Positions 1 through 5,520 are shown, counted from the stretch's first letter. The stretch is DNA of 5,520 bases from Gammaproteobacteria bacterium (GCA_023228645.1 JALOAT010000096.1:1-5520), one strand, 5' to 3'. Notes: generated by a model from the sequence alone, not told the origin. Made by a program: numbers and translations.

Positions 1-39
1 CGCCTCGCCCGCGAACTGGCGCAGGCGAGAAAGATCTGA
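1..39 (+). CDS. C-terminal tail of an IS4/IS50-family transposase (partial)
   Basis: Reading codons from base 1 gives RLARELAQARKI followed by a TGA stop at 37-39. The stop lies inside the 19-bp terminal repeat at 32-50, which is exactly how the IS50R transposase gene of Tn5 ends (its last residues, from memory, are DLMAQGIKI, with the stop inside the inside end). The similarity of ELAQARKI to that tail, the shared stop position and the repeat together suggest the 3' end of a related transposase gene whose body lies to the left of the window. The residues differ from Tn5 itself, so this looks like a natural relative rather than vector sequence. Only 12 codons are visible, so catalytic DDE residues cannot be checked. 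The alternative is chance coding in a GC-rich flank. Confidence 0.5.
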   Translation, partial: RLARELAQARKI

Positions 40-50
40 TCAAGAGACAG
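1..50 (+). mobile_element. Right end of an IS50-like insertion sequence
   Basis: The 19 bases at 32-50 (agatctgatcaagagacag) are the reverse complement of CTGTCTCTTGATCAGATCT, the inside end of IS50/Tn5 as I remember it. The outer tip of the element would be base 50, with the element body extending left out of the window. The overlapping transposase-like reading frame (1-39) supports this orientation. Elements of this group normally make 9-bp target duplications, so 51-59 (cccgaaggg) is the predicted right copy. The left end and left duplication are outside the window, so intactness cannot be judged. Confidence 0.55.
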
Positions 51-68
51 CCCGAAGGGAGAGGGGGC
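37..68 (+). repeat. Direct repeat, copy 1 (IS end plus purine-rich flank)
   Basis: This copy matches 97-128 base for base except at three positions, and the start-to-start distance is exactly 60 bp. It spans the last 14 bases of the IS50-like end and then a purine-rich flank, cccgaagggagaggggg. The complement of that flank, ccctctccc followed by ttcggg, resembles the CCCTCTCCC...GGGAGAGGG dispersed repeats common in GC-rich proteobacteria. The sequences left of the two copies (1-36 versus 61-96) show little similarity, so this is not a simple 60-bp tandem duplication. Confidence 0.75.
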
Positions 69-91
69 AAGAAGGGCTGGCTACAACAGCG

Positions 92-128
92 AAATGTGAC
101 CAAGAGACAGCCCGGAGGGAGAGGGGGG
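92..128 (+). repeat. Direct repeat, copy 2 (diverged solo IS50-like end)
   Basis: Bases 92-110 (aaatgtgaccaagagacag) read on the other strand as CTGTCTCTTGGTCACATTT. This keeps the CTGTCTCTTG tip of copy 1 but diverges in the inner half. The following flank, cccggagggagaggggg, differs from that of copy 1 by a single base. The tip points the same way as copy 1, so the two cannot be the inverted ends of one element. It is most likely a relic end of an earlier, deleted insertion at the same kind of target, or part of a larger dispersed repeat that includes the end sequence. Confidence 0.55.
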
Positions 129-182
129 TAAGAGGTGAGGCGGTGTTGGAAGGTGCATCGCTCTTGCGCTTGTTGGATGTGT

Positions 183-203
183 GCGGCCTGAGGCCGCTCC
201 CAC
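183..203 (-). repeat. REP-like palindrome
   Basis: On the minus strand this reads gtgggagcggcctcaggccgc. The core gcggcct/aggccgc is a 7-bp inverted repeat around a single central base, preceded by the GTGGGAGCGG head seen in many REP elements of pseudomonads and other gammaproteobacteria. Only one copy is visible here, so its repetitive nature is inferred from family resemblance. It lies beyond the groEL terminator, a usual place for REPs. Confidence 0.45.
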
Positions 204-291
204 AAGTGCCGCTTCCCAAGGATTTTCCCCGTGTCCCCCGTGGTTAATGCTGGTCTGTTGGTCCGGTTGCGTTACTTTGCGGCCCTCAATG

Positions 292-322
292 AAAAAGGCC
301 CCGCCGTTGCCGGCGGGGCCTT
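292..322 (-). terminator. Rho-independent terminator of the groES-groEL operon
   Basis: A perfect 10-bp GC-rich stem, ggccccgccg (297-306) and cggcggggcc (311-320), closes a TTGC tetraloop and can be extended by two A-T pairs to 295-322. Read leftward, the 3' arm is followed by TTTTT (complement of 292-296), which is the canonical layout. It starts about 30 bp after the groEL stop. In the rightward direction the tract after the stem is only TTCCTTTC, so any bidirectional activity would be weaker. Confidence 0.92.
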
Positions 323-351
323 CCTTTCAGACGGGCAAAAGCCGGCTGGAC

Positions 352-1992
352 TTACATCATGTCCATGCCGCCCATGCCGCCGCCCATGCCGGCGGGCATA
401 CCGCCCTTATCTTCCTTCGGCAGTTCAGCGACCATGGCCTCGGTGGTGATCATGAGGCCGGCCACGGAAGCGGCGTTCTGCAGCGCGGTACGGGTCACCT
501 TGGTGGGATCCAGGATGCCCATGGCGATCATGTCGCCGAACTCGCCGTTGGCCGCGTTGTAGCCGAACGCACCCTTGCCTTCCTTCACCTTGTTGACGAT
601 GACGGACGGCTCTTCGCCGGCATTGGCCACGATCTGGCGCAGGGGCTCTTCCATGGCGCGACGGGCGATGGCGATGCCCACGTCCTGGTCATGGTTGTCG
701 CCCTTGAGGCCCTTGACGGCGCCGAGCGCGCGGATGAGCGCCACGCCGCCGCCAGGGACCACGCCTTCTTCCACCGCCGCACGGGTGGCGTGCAGGGCGT
801 CTTCCACGCGGGCCTTCTTTTCCTTCATTTCCACTTCCGTGGCGGCACCGACCTTGATCACGGCCACGCCACCGGCCAGCTTGGCCACACGCTCCTGCAG
901 CTTCTCGCGGTCGTAGTCGGAGGTAGTCTCCTCGATCTGGGCGCGGATCTGCTTCACACGCGCCTCGATGTCGGCCTTCTGCCCGGCGCCGTCGATGATG
1001 GTGGTGTTCTCCTTGGTGACCTGGACCTTCTTGGCGGAACCCAGGTCGTTCAGGGTGGCCTTCTCGAGGGTCAGGCCCACTTCTTCGGAAATCACCTGGC
1101 CACCGGTGAGGATGGCGATGTCCTGCAGCATGGCCTTGCGGCGGTCACCGAAGCCAGGCGCCTTCACGGCGGCGACCTTGACGATGCCGCGGATGGTGTT
1201 CACCACCAGGGTGGCCAGGGCCTCGCCTTCCACGTCCTCGGCGATGATCAGCAGGGGCTTGCCCGCCTTGGCCACGCCTTCGAGCACGGGCAGCATTTCG
1301 CGGATGTTGGAGATCTTCTTGTCGCACAGCAGGATGAACGGGTCGTCGAGCTCGGCGCTCATGTTCTGCTGGTTGTTGACAAAGTAGGGGGAGATGTAGC
1401 CGCGGTCGAACTGCATGCCCTCAACCACGTCCAGGTTGTTCTCCAGGGAGGTGCCTTCCTCGACGGTGATGACTCCTTCCTTGCCCACCTTGTCCATAGC
1501 GTCGGCGATGATGCGGCCGATGGACTCGTCGGAGTTGGCGGAGATGGTGCCCACCTGCGCGATGGCCTTGTCATCGGTACAGGGCTGAGACTGCTTCTTC
1601 AGCTCTTCCACGACCGCGGTCACAGCCTTGTCGATGCCGCGCTTCAGGTCCATGGGGTTCATGCCGGCAGCCACGGACTTCATGCCTTCGGTGAGGATGG
1701 ACTGGGCCAGCACGGTGGCGGTGGTGGTGCCGTCGCCGGCCACGTCGGAGGTCTGCGAGGAGACTTCCTTCACCATCTGGGCGCCCATGTTCTCGAACTT
1801 GTCTTCCAGTTCGATCTCCTTGGCCACGGACACGCCGTCCTTGGTGATGGTGGGGGCACCGAAGGACTTCTCCAGCACCACGTTACGGCCCTTGGGGCCC
1901 AGGGTTACCTTGACGGCATTGGCCAGGACATTGACGCCGCGCAGCATGGAGTGGCGGGCGTCAGCGGAAAACTTCACTTCTTTGGCAGCCAT
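352..1992 (-). CDS. groEL: Chaperonin GroEL (Hsp60), 546 aa
   Basis: This is the large subunit of the cytoplasmic chaperonin, a double ring of seven subunits that encloses and folds client proteins using ATP together with the GroES lid. The 546 residues match the usual length. The nucleotide pocket is intact: LGPKG (31-35), KDG with D52, GDGTTT (86-91, D87) and the ATPase aspartate D398 in RVEDALHATRAAVEEG. The apical substrate and GroES contacts Y199, Y203, F204, L234, L237, V263 and V264 sit at E. coli positions. The tail ends in the Gly-Met-rich repeat GGMPAGMGGGMGGMDMM. The ATG at 1992 is preceded by AGAGGA (2003-2008), 10 nt away. It follows groES by 42 bp with no promoter seen between them, so it is expected to be cotranscribed under the CIRCE-controlled promoter and ended by the hairpin at 292-322. 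No oddities were seen. Confidence 0.99.
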   Translation of the reverse strand: MAAKEVKFSADARHSMLRGVNVLANAVKVTLGPKGRNVVLEKSFGAPTITKDGVSVAKEIELEDKFENMGAQMVKEVSSQTSDVAGDGTTTATVLAQSILTEGMKSVAAGMNPMDLKRGIDKAVTAVVEELKKQSQPCTDDKAIAQVGTISANSDESIGRIIADAMDKVGKEGVITVEEGTSLENNLDVVEGMQFDRGYISPYFVNNQQNMSAELDDPFILLCDKKISNIREMLPVLEGVAKAGKPLLIIAEDVEGEALATLVVNTIRGIVKVAAVKAPGFGDRRKAMLQDIAILTGGQVISEEVGLTLEKATLNDLGSAKKVQVTKENTTIIDGAGQKADIEARVKQIRAQIEETTSDYDREKLQERVAKLAGGVAVIKVGAATEVEMKEKKARVEDALHATRAAVEEGVVPGGGVALIRALGAVKGLKGDNHDQDVGIAIARRAMEEPLRQIVANAGEEPSVIVNKVKEGKGAFGYNAANGEFGDMIAMGILDPTKVTRTALQNAASVAGLMITTEAMVAELPKEDKGGMPAGMGGGMGGMDMM

Positions 1993-2034
1993 TGTTGTCG
2001 ATTCCTCTTTTCAGATCCGGTTGAGTGCGGGGGA

Positions 2035-2325
2035 TTAGCCTTCGAGGACGGCCATCAGGTCGTCTTCGCTCATGACCAGCAGCTCTTCGCCGTCGATCTT
2101 CACCTTGGAGCCGGCGTACTGGCCGAACAGCACCACGTCGCCCACTTTCACATCCATGGGGCGGACCTCACCCTTGTCGTTGGCCTTGCCCTTGCCCACG
2201 GCGATGACCTTGCCGCGATTCGGCTTCTCGGTTGCGGTGTCGGGGATCACGATGCCGGCGGCGGTGGTGCGCTCTTCTTCCAGGCGGCGAACGATCACGC
2301 GATCATGCAACGGACGGATGTTCAT
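2035..2325 (-). CDS. groES: Co-chaperonin GroES (Hsp10), 96 aa
   Basis: GroES forms the heptameric lid that caps the GroEL ring and triggers release of the client into the closed chamber. The protein starts MNIRPLHDRVIVRRLEEE, has the mobile loop at about residues 17-32 with the hydrophobic GIVIP contact (24-28) that docks on the GroEL apical domain, and continues through the beta-barrel residues KVGDVVLFGQYAG (60-72) to the usual C-terminus. The 96-residue length is standard. The ATG at 2325 has a good AGGAG (2334-2338) 8 nt upstream. It is the first gene of the groES-groEL operon. Its leader runs roughly 110 nt from the predicted start site beside the CIRCE operator. Confidence 0.99.
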   Translation of the reverse strand: MNIRPLHDRVIVRRLEEERTTAAGIVIPDTATEKPNRGKVIAVGKGKANDKGEVRPMDVKVGDVVLFGQYAGSKVKIDGEELLVMSEDDLMAVLEG

Positions 2326-2416
2326 TCTTGATTCTCCTAACGTATTGAATGGACGGTTGAACGTGGTGCTTGGCAGGGGCGCCGGCCGGAGTCCGGGGTG
2401 GTTGGCAGCGCGGCTG

Positions 2417-2443
2417 TTAGCACTCGCTTTTCGCGAGTGCTAA
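2417..2443 (-). promoter_or_regulatory. CIRCE operator (HrcA binding site)
   Basis: The sequence is the exact consensus TTAGCACTC-N9-GAGTGCTAA, with arms at 2417-2425 and 2435-2443. The inverted repeat extends two bases further inward (gc/gc), giving 11-bp arms around a TTTTC loop. CIRCE is the operator of the heat-shock repressor HrcA, whose activity is itself maintained by GroEL. The left-reading -10 hexamer (2443-2448) touches the operator edge, so bound HrcA would cover the transcription start of groESL. No hrcA gene is in the window. Confidence 0.97.
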
Positions 2444-2470
2444 TGATAAGACCGGTTGGCCGAAAATCAA
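2443..2470 (-). promoter_or_regulatory. Sigma-70-type promoter of groESL
   Basis: On the minus strand a -35 box TTGATT (2465-2470) is separated by 16 bp from a -10 box TATCAT (2443-2448). Transcription would start at about 2436, inside the CIRCE element, which fits repression by HrcA. No convincing sigma-32 promoter is present: CCTTGATT has some likeness to the -35 of that class, but no CCCCAT-like -10 follows. Confidence 0.7.
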
Positions 2471-2575
2471 GGCGCCGGACGTGGGGCAAGGGGCGTGAGG
2501 TGATCGGCCTAGCGGTGCACGGCGGAGCGCGCCAGTGAGCGCACACACACCGTCATTGGGCAGGCGACTGAACGG

Positions 2576-3019
2576 TCAACGTTCGCCGTCGTCTTCGCGA
2601 CGAAACTCACCTTCGATGACGCGCGGGCCCTGACCGGGGCGGCCCGCCGGATGCACGCGCACCACCGCGCGGGCCAGGAACAGCTGCACCAGCAGGCGGC
2701 GCACGGGCGGGAGCAGGCCGAGCAGACCCACCACGTCGCTGATGAAACCCGGGAACAGCAACAGCAGGCCGCTGACCAGGATGATGGCGCCTTCCAGCAT
2801 CTCCACCGCAGGCACTTCCCCCCGCGCCATGCCTGCGCGGACCCGGACCAGGGTGGAGAAGCCCTGCTGTCGCATCAGTGTCGTGCCGGCCACGGCCGTG
2901 AACACCACCAACAAGATAGTTGGAATAGGACCGATGGCTGCGCCCACTTTAATGAGTACGTACAGCTCGACGATGGGAGCGACCAGGAGGCCGAGCAACA
3001 GCCAGTGGAGGATTCGCAT
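2576..3019 (-). CDS. fxsA: FxsA family inner-membrane protein, 147 aa
   Basis: FxsA is a small cytoplasmic-membrane protein. In E. coli, extra copies relieve exclusion of phage T7 by the F plasmid, and its normal role is not known. Family hallmarks are visible: the first hydrophobic helix (about 5-22) with PIVELYVLIKVG, a second (about 31-48) leading into GTTLMRQQG (45-53), a hydrophobic hairpin LLLLFPGFISDVVGLL (85-100), and a charged tail containing VIEGEFRRED. The length is close to that of E. coli FxsA (about 158 aa). The ATG at 3019 was chosen because it begins the conserved membrane helix. The same frame stays open upstream to 3181 but would then overlap cutA and add a non-conserved polar extension. 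The ribosome site is weak (GGTG at 3026-3029). It lies upstream of groES on the same strand with no clear terminator between, so some readthrough into groESL is possible. Confidence 0.93.
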   Translation of the reverse strand: MRILHWLLLGLLVAPIVELYVLIKVGAAIGPIPTILLVVFTAVAGTTLMRQQGFSTLVRVRAGMARGEVPAVEMLEGAIILVSGLLLLFPGFISDVVGLLGLLPPVRRLLVQLFLARAVVRVHPAGRPGQGPRVIEGEFRREDDGER

Positions 3020-3040
3020 GCAGTTCACCGTAAAAGGTAG

Positions 3041-3048
3041 AGTATAAA
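3041..3048. promoter_or_regulatory. Candidate shared -10 region of divergent fxsA and cutA promoters
   Basis: The AT-rich agtataaa in the 61-bp gap between the two genes reads TATACT (complement of 3041-3046) toward fxsA and TATAAA (3043-3048) toward cutA. Predicted leaders would be about 15 and 26 nt. No good -35 box is seen at the right distance in either direction, so this is a tentative call based on position and the -10 match. Confidence 0.35.
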
Positions 3049-3080
3049 TCGGTTCGTCCCGTCCCCAGCGAGCGTTTGCC

Positions 3081-3404
3081 ATGGACCACTGCCTGGTCAT
3101 CACCACCTGCCCCGATGCCCACAGCGCAGAGATGCTGGCACGGCACCTGGTCGAGACAAGGCTTGCGGCCTGCGTGAACATCCTGCCGGGGATCTGTTCG
3201 GTCTACCAGTGGAAGGGGGAACTGGCGACCGATGTAGAGCAACTGTTGCTGGTGAAGACCCGGCGCGACGTCTACCCGCAGGTGGAGGCGGCGATCCGGG
3301 CCAAGCACCCGTATGAACTTCCGGAGGTCATCGCGGTCCCACTCGCGCAGGGGTCGGGCGATTATCTCGCATGGATCAACTCAGTCCTGGACCATAAACA
3401 ATGA
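3081..3404 (+). CDS. cutA: Divalent-cation tolerance protein CutA, 107 aa
   Basis: CutA is a small, very stable trimer of ferredoxin-like fold, tied genetically to copper and other divalent-metal tolerance in E. coli; its biochemical role is unclear. The complete family pattern is present: ITTCPDAHSAEMLARHLVE (7-25), RLAACVNILPGICSVYQWKGE (27-47), HPYELPEVIAVP (76-87) and GSGDYLAWI (91-99). C10 and C31 fall in the conserved TTC and ACVN segments that contribute to metal binding in E. coli CutA. The length is typical. No in-frame start or strong ribosome site lies further upstream, so the ATG at 3081 is used although its own Shine-Dalgarno is poor. The stop TGA (3402-3404) overlaps the ATG of dsbD, suggesting translational coupling. 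The same cutA-dsbD pairing exists in E. coli, where dsbD was once called cutA2. Confidence 0.97.
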   Translation: MDHCLVITTCPDAHSAEMLARHLVETRLAACVNILPGICSVYQWKGELATDVEQLLLVKTRRDVYPQVEAAIRAKHPYELPEVIAVPLAQGSGDYLAWINSVLDHKQ

Positions 3405-5520
3405 AAAGAATTCTCGGCGTCCTGCCTTTATTCCTGCTTCCCCTGCTGGGGTTTGCCACCGAACAGGATCTCCTGCCGCCCGATGAGGCCTTCCGCTTCA
3501 CCGCCGAGGCCGTGAATGCCGATACGGTGCGCGCCGAATGGACGGTCGCCGACGGCTATTACCTCTATCGCAGCAAGCTGCGCTTCACCACCGAGACCGC
3601 CGGCGCGAGCCTCGGCGAACCCACGTTCCCTGCCGGCAAGAAGAAGCAGGACGAGTTTTTCGGCGAAGTCGAGACCTACCGCGGCAAGGTCCGCGTGGAC
3701 ATCCCGCTCAAGCACACCGGCGAGCTGCGCCAGCTGACTCTGGTCGCCCATTCCCAGGGCTGCGCAGACGTGGGTGTGTGCTACCCGCCCCATCGCCAGA
3801 CCGTGACCCTGAAACTGCCTGCCCAGGTCGGCATCACGCCGGCCCAGCCGGTCATGCGCGCGGCGCCTCTCGCCGATCTGCTGCCGAGCTTCGGTGCGCA
3901 GGAAGAAGACGTGCTCGATCCGGAGGTCGCCTTCCGCATGACCGCGGACGCCATCGACGGCAACACCGTCCTGGCGCGCTGGGAGATCGCCCCCAAGCAC
4001 TATTTGTATCGCGACAAGTTCAGCTTCCAGTTGCAGGATGCCGACGGCGTCACCCTCGGTCAGCCGGCGATCCCGGCGGGCGAAGAAAAGGACGACGAAT
4101 TCTTCGGCCGCATCCAGGTGTTCCACGACGGCGTGGAGGTGCGCGTGCCGGTGGTGCGTGAGCACGCCGCTGCCCTGCCGCTCCGGTTGGTGATCGGCTA
4201 TCAAGGCTGCGCCGAGGCCGGGATCTGCTATCCGCCGCAGAAAAAGACCGTCAGCTTCGAACTGCCCGCCGGCACGGTGGGTGGCGCCGGTCCGCTGACC
4301 ACCGCCGCGGCAGTGGCGACGGAGCCGCTCTCCGAGCAGGACAGCCTGGCGGCCTCGCTGGCCAGCGGTAACACGGCCATGACCGTGCTGACCTTCTTCG
4401 GCCTCGGCCTGCTGCTGGCGTTCACGCCCTGCGTATTTCCGATGATTCCCATCCTGTCGAGCATCATCATCGGCCAGGGTGCGAGCATCACCACGCGGCG
4501 TGCTTTCACTCTGTCGGTGGTATACGTGCTGGCCATGGCGCTCACCTATACGGTGGCCGGCGTCATCGCCGGCCTGTTCGGCGCCAACCTGCAAGCCACC
4601 TTCCAGAACCCGTGGATCCTCGGCTCCTTCGCCGCCGTGTTCGTGGCCCTGGCCTTCTCCATGTTCGGCTTCTTCGAGCTGCAACTGCCATCAAGCCTGC
4701 AAAGCCGCATCACCGAGATCTCCAACCGCCAGCAGGGCGGCAATCTCACCGGCGTGGCGGTCATGGGCCTGCTATCGGCGCTCATCGTCGGCCCCTGCGT
4801 GGCGCCGCCGCTCATGGGTGCCCTCATCTATATCGGCCAGACCGGTGACGCGGTGCTGGGCGGTGCCGCCCTGTTCGCCCTGAGCCTGGGCATGGGCGCA
4901 CCGTTACTGGCGGTGGGCGTGTCCGCCGGCAAATTCCTGCCCCGCGCCGGCGGCTGGATGGACACGGTGAAGGCCGTGTTCGGCGTGCTCATGCTGGCCG
5001 TAGCCGTGTGGATGCTGGAGCGCATCCTGCCCGCGGCCGTGGTGATGGTGCTGTGGGCGCTGCTGTTCATCGTGCCCGCCGTGTACATGGGCGCCCTCGA
5101 CCCCATCGCTGGCAAGGGCGGCTGGCAGAAGCTGTGGAAGGGCCTGGGCGTAGTGCTGCTGGTCTACGGCGCCCTGCTGCTCATCGGTACCGCCAGCGGT
5201 GGGCGCGACCCGCTCGCCCCGCTCGATCACCTGCGTTTCGCGGGCGGCGCCGTGCAGCAGCCGCACCTGCAATTCAAGACCATCAAGTCCTCCGCCGACC
5301 TGGACCGTGAGCTGGCCGCGGCGGGCGGCCGCCCGGTGATGCTCGACTTCTATGCGGACTGGTGCATCTCCTGCAAGGAGTTCGAGAAATACACCTTCTC
5401 GCACCCGGACGTCATCGCCGCCCTGCAAGGCGCGGTGCTGCTCCAGGCTGACGTCACCGCCAACGACGATACGGACCAGGCCCTGCTCAGGCGTTTCGGC
5501 CTCATCGGCCCGCCTGCAAT
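3401..5520 (+). CDS. dsbD: Thiol:disulfide interchange protein DsbD with duplicated alpha domain (3' end missing)
   Basis: DsbD passes electrons from cytoplasmic thioredoxin through the inner membrane to periplasmic partners such as DsbC and cytochrome c maturation proteins. A signal peptide (1-19, cut likely after GFA) leads into two tandem periplasmic alpha domains, about 30-141 and 177-290. Each has a DEFFG loop and a cysteine pair before YPP: C121/C127 in GCADVGVCYPP and C270/C276 in GCAEAGICYPP. The membrane beta domain (about 325-597, some eight helices) carries the redox cysteines C344 (FTPCVFP) and C466 (GPCVAPP). A thioredoxin-like gamma domain follows from about 620, with the active site ADWCISCKEFE (C655/C658). 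The frame is open through 706 codons; by comparison with E. coli about 35 residues should remain outside the window. The predicted total near 740 aa exceeds E. coli's 565 mainly because of the second alpha domain. The ATG overlaps the cutA stop (ATGA), and no strong ribosome site is visible. Confidence 0.97.
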   Translation, partial: MKRILGVLPLFLLPLLGFATEQDLLPPDEAFRFTAEAVNADTVRAEWTVADGYYLYRSKLRFTTETAGASLGEPTFPAGKKKQDEFFGEVETYRGKVRVDIPLKHTGELRQLTLVAHSQGCADVGVCYPPHRQTVTLKLPAQVGITPAQPVMRAAPLADLLPSFGAQEEDVLDPEVAFRMTADAIDGNTVLARWEIAPKHYLYRDKFSFQLQDADGVTLGQPAIPAGEEKDDEFFGRIQVFHDGVEVRVPVVREHAAALPLRLVIGYQGCAEAGICYPPQKKTVSFELPAGTVGGAGPLTTAAAVATEPLSEQDSLAASLASGNTAMTVLTFFGLGLLLAFTPCVFPMIPILSSIIIGQGASITTRRAFTLSVVYVLAMALTYTVAGVIAGLFGANLQATFQNPWILGSFAAVFVALAFSMFGFFELQLPSSLQSRITEISNRQQGGNLTGVAVMGLLSALIVGPCVAPPLMGALIYIGQTGDAVLGGAALFALSLGMGAPLLAVGVSAGKFLPRAGGWMDTVKAVFGVLMLAVAVWMLERILPAAVVMVLWALLFIVPAVYMGALDPIAGKGGWQKLWKGLGVVLLVYGALLLIGTASGGRDPLAPLDHLRFAGGAVQQPHLQFKTIKSSADLDRELAAAGGRPVMLDFYADWCISCKEFEKYTFSHPDVIAALQGAVLLQADVTANDDTDQALLRRFGLIGPPA

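Noticed and set aside
31..50. Tn5 sequencing-adapter or vector contamination.
   Set aside because: Library adapters carry the mosaic end CTGTCTCTTATACACATCT, which differs from the sequence here, and the upstream codons differ from the Tn5 transposase tail. The diverged second end at 92-110 also argues for a natural element.
37..128. A two-repeat CRISPR array, given the 60-bp regular spacing.
   Set aside because: Only two copies exist, the repeat is explained by an IS50-like end plus flank, no third unit follows at 157-188, and no cas gene is visible.
181..2331. A 716-codon open frame on the plus strand, rich in His, Gly, Asp and Leu, spanning groEL and groES.
   Set aside because: It lies antisense to two unmistakable genes. 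The length follows from the strong G/C third-position bias of groEL read on the opposite strand, and the composition matches no known protein family.
2386..2396. A small inverted repeat (ccgga/tccgg) in the groES leader as a possible RNA thermometer.
   Set aside because: The 5-bp arms around a single base cannot form a stable hairpin and do not involve the groES ribosome site at 2334-2338.
2443..2475. A sigma-32 heat-shock promoter for groES.
   Set aside because: A CCTTGATT segment is present, but no CCCCAT-like -10 is found at 11-16 bp; a sigma-70 reading with TATCAT and the abutting CIRCE fits better.
2471..2575. Possible terminator or small gene between fxsA and the groES promoter.
   Set aside because: No stem followed by a T-run is seen after the fxsA stop, and no small frame there has a credible ribosome site or recognisable product.
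2651..3047. Two overlapping plus-strand open frames opposite fxsA.
   Set aside because: The minus-strand frame has the FxsA motifs and membrane helices; the plus-strand products are Gln/His- or Ser/Thr/Met-rich with no recognisable pattern or ribosome site.
3020..3181. A 54-residue N-terminal extension of FxsA starting at 3181.
   Set aside because: It would overlap the first third of cutA antisense and precede the conserved first membrane helix with a non-conserved polar stretch. The ATG at 3019 gives the normal family length.
3428..4684. A 418-codon open frame on the minus strand, rich in Gly, His, Arg and Gln.
   Set aside because: It is the antisense shadow of dsbD, whose sense frame has clear domains and cysteine motifs across the same bases.

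Overview
The window is high-GC proteobacterial DNA, most likely from a gammaproteobacterium outside the enteric group. That inference rests on the gene content and on gene order: groEL, groES, fxsA, cutA and dsbD lie together, much as they do on the E. coli chromosome, where aspA, dcuA and a few other genes are interspersed. Unlike enterics, the groESL operon here carries a perfect CIRCE operator, which points to an HrcA repressor elsewhere in the genome. The species cannot be named from the sequence.

Layout. Bases 1-50 look like the extreme right end of an IS50 (Tn5)-like insertion sequence: a 12-codon transposase tail ends in a TGA lying inside a 19-bp terminal repeat identical, as I remember it, to the Tn5 inside end. 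A diverged second copy of this end plus the same flank lies 60 bp further on (92-127). A REP-like palindrome follows at about 183-203. Bases 204-291 hold nothing I recognise. A strong Rho-independent terminator (292-322) ends the leftward groES-groEL operon (2325 to 352). Its promoter and CIRCE operator sit at 2417-2470. Further upstream on the same strand is fxsA (3019 to 2576), a small membrane protein gene. Divergently, cutA (3081-3404) and dsbD (3401 to beyond the right edge) run rightward with an ATGA stop/start overlap. The shared 61-bp gap between fxsA and cutA has a TATA-like box readable in both directions.

How the parts work together. GroEL/GroES fold cytoplasmic proteins and are predicted to be repressed by HrcA binding over the transcription start. 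DsbD carries electrons from cytoplasmic thioredoxin across the inner membrane to periplasmic thiol-disulfide partners. CutA is a small trimeric protein linked to divalent metal tolerance. FxsA is a membrane protein known in E. coli for its effect on phage exclusion by F. The most unusual protein feature is that DsbD carries two tandem copies of its periplasmic alpha domain, each with its own cysteine pair, instead of the single copy of the E. coli enzyme. I did not find a new multi-gene system. The best leads are the IS50-like end pair and the double-headed DsbD.
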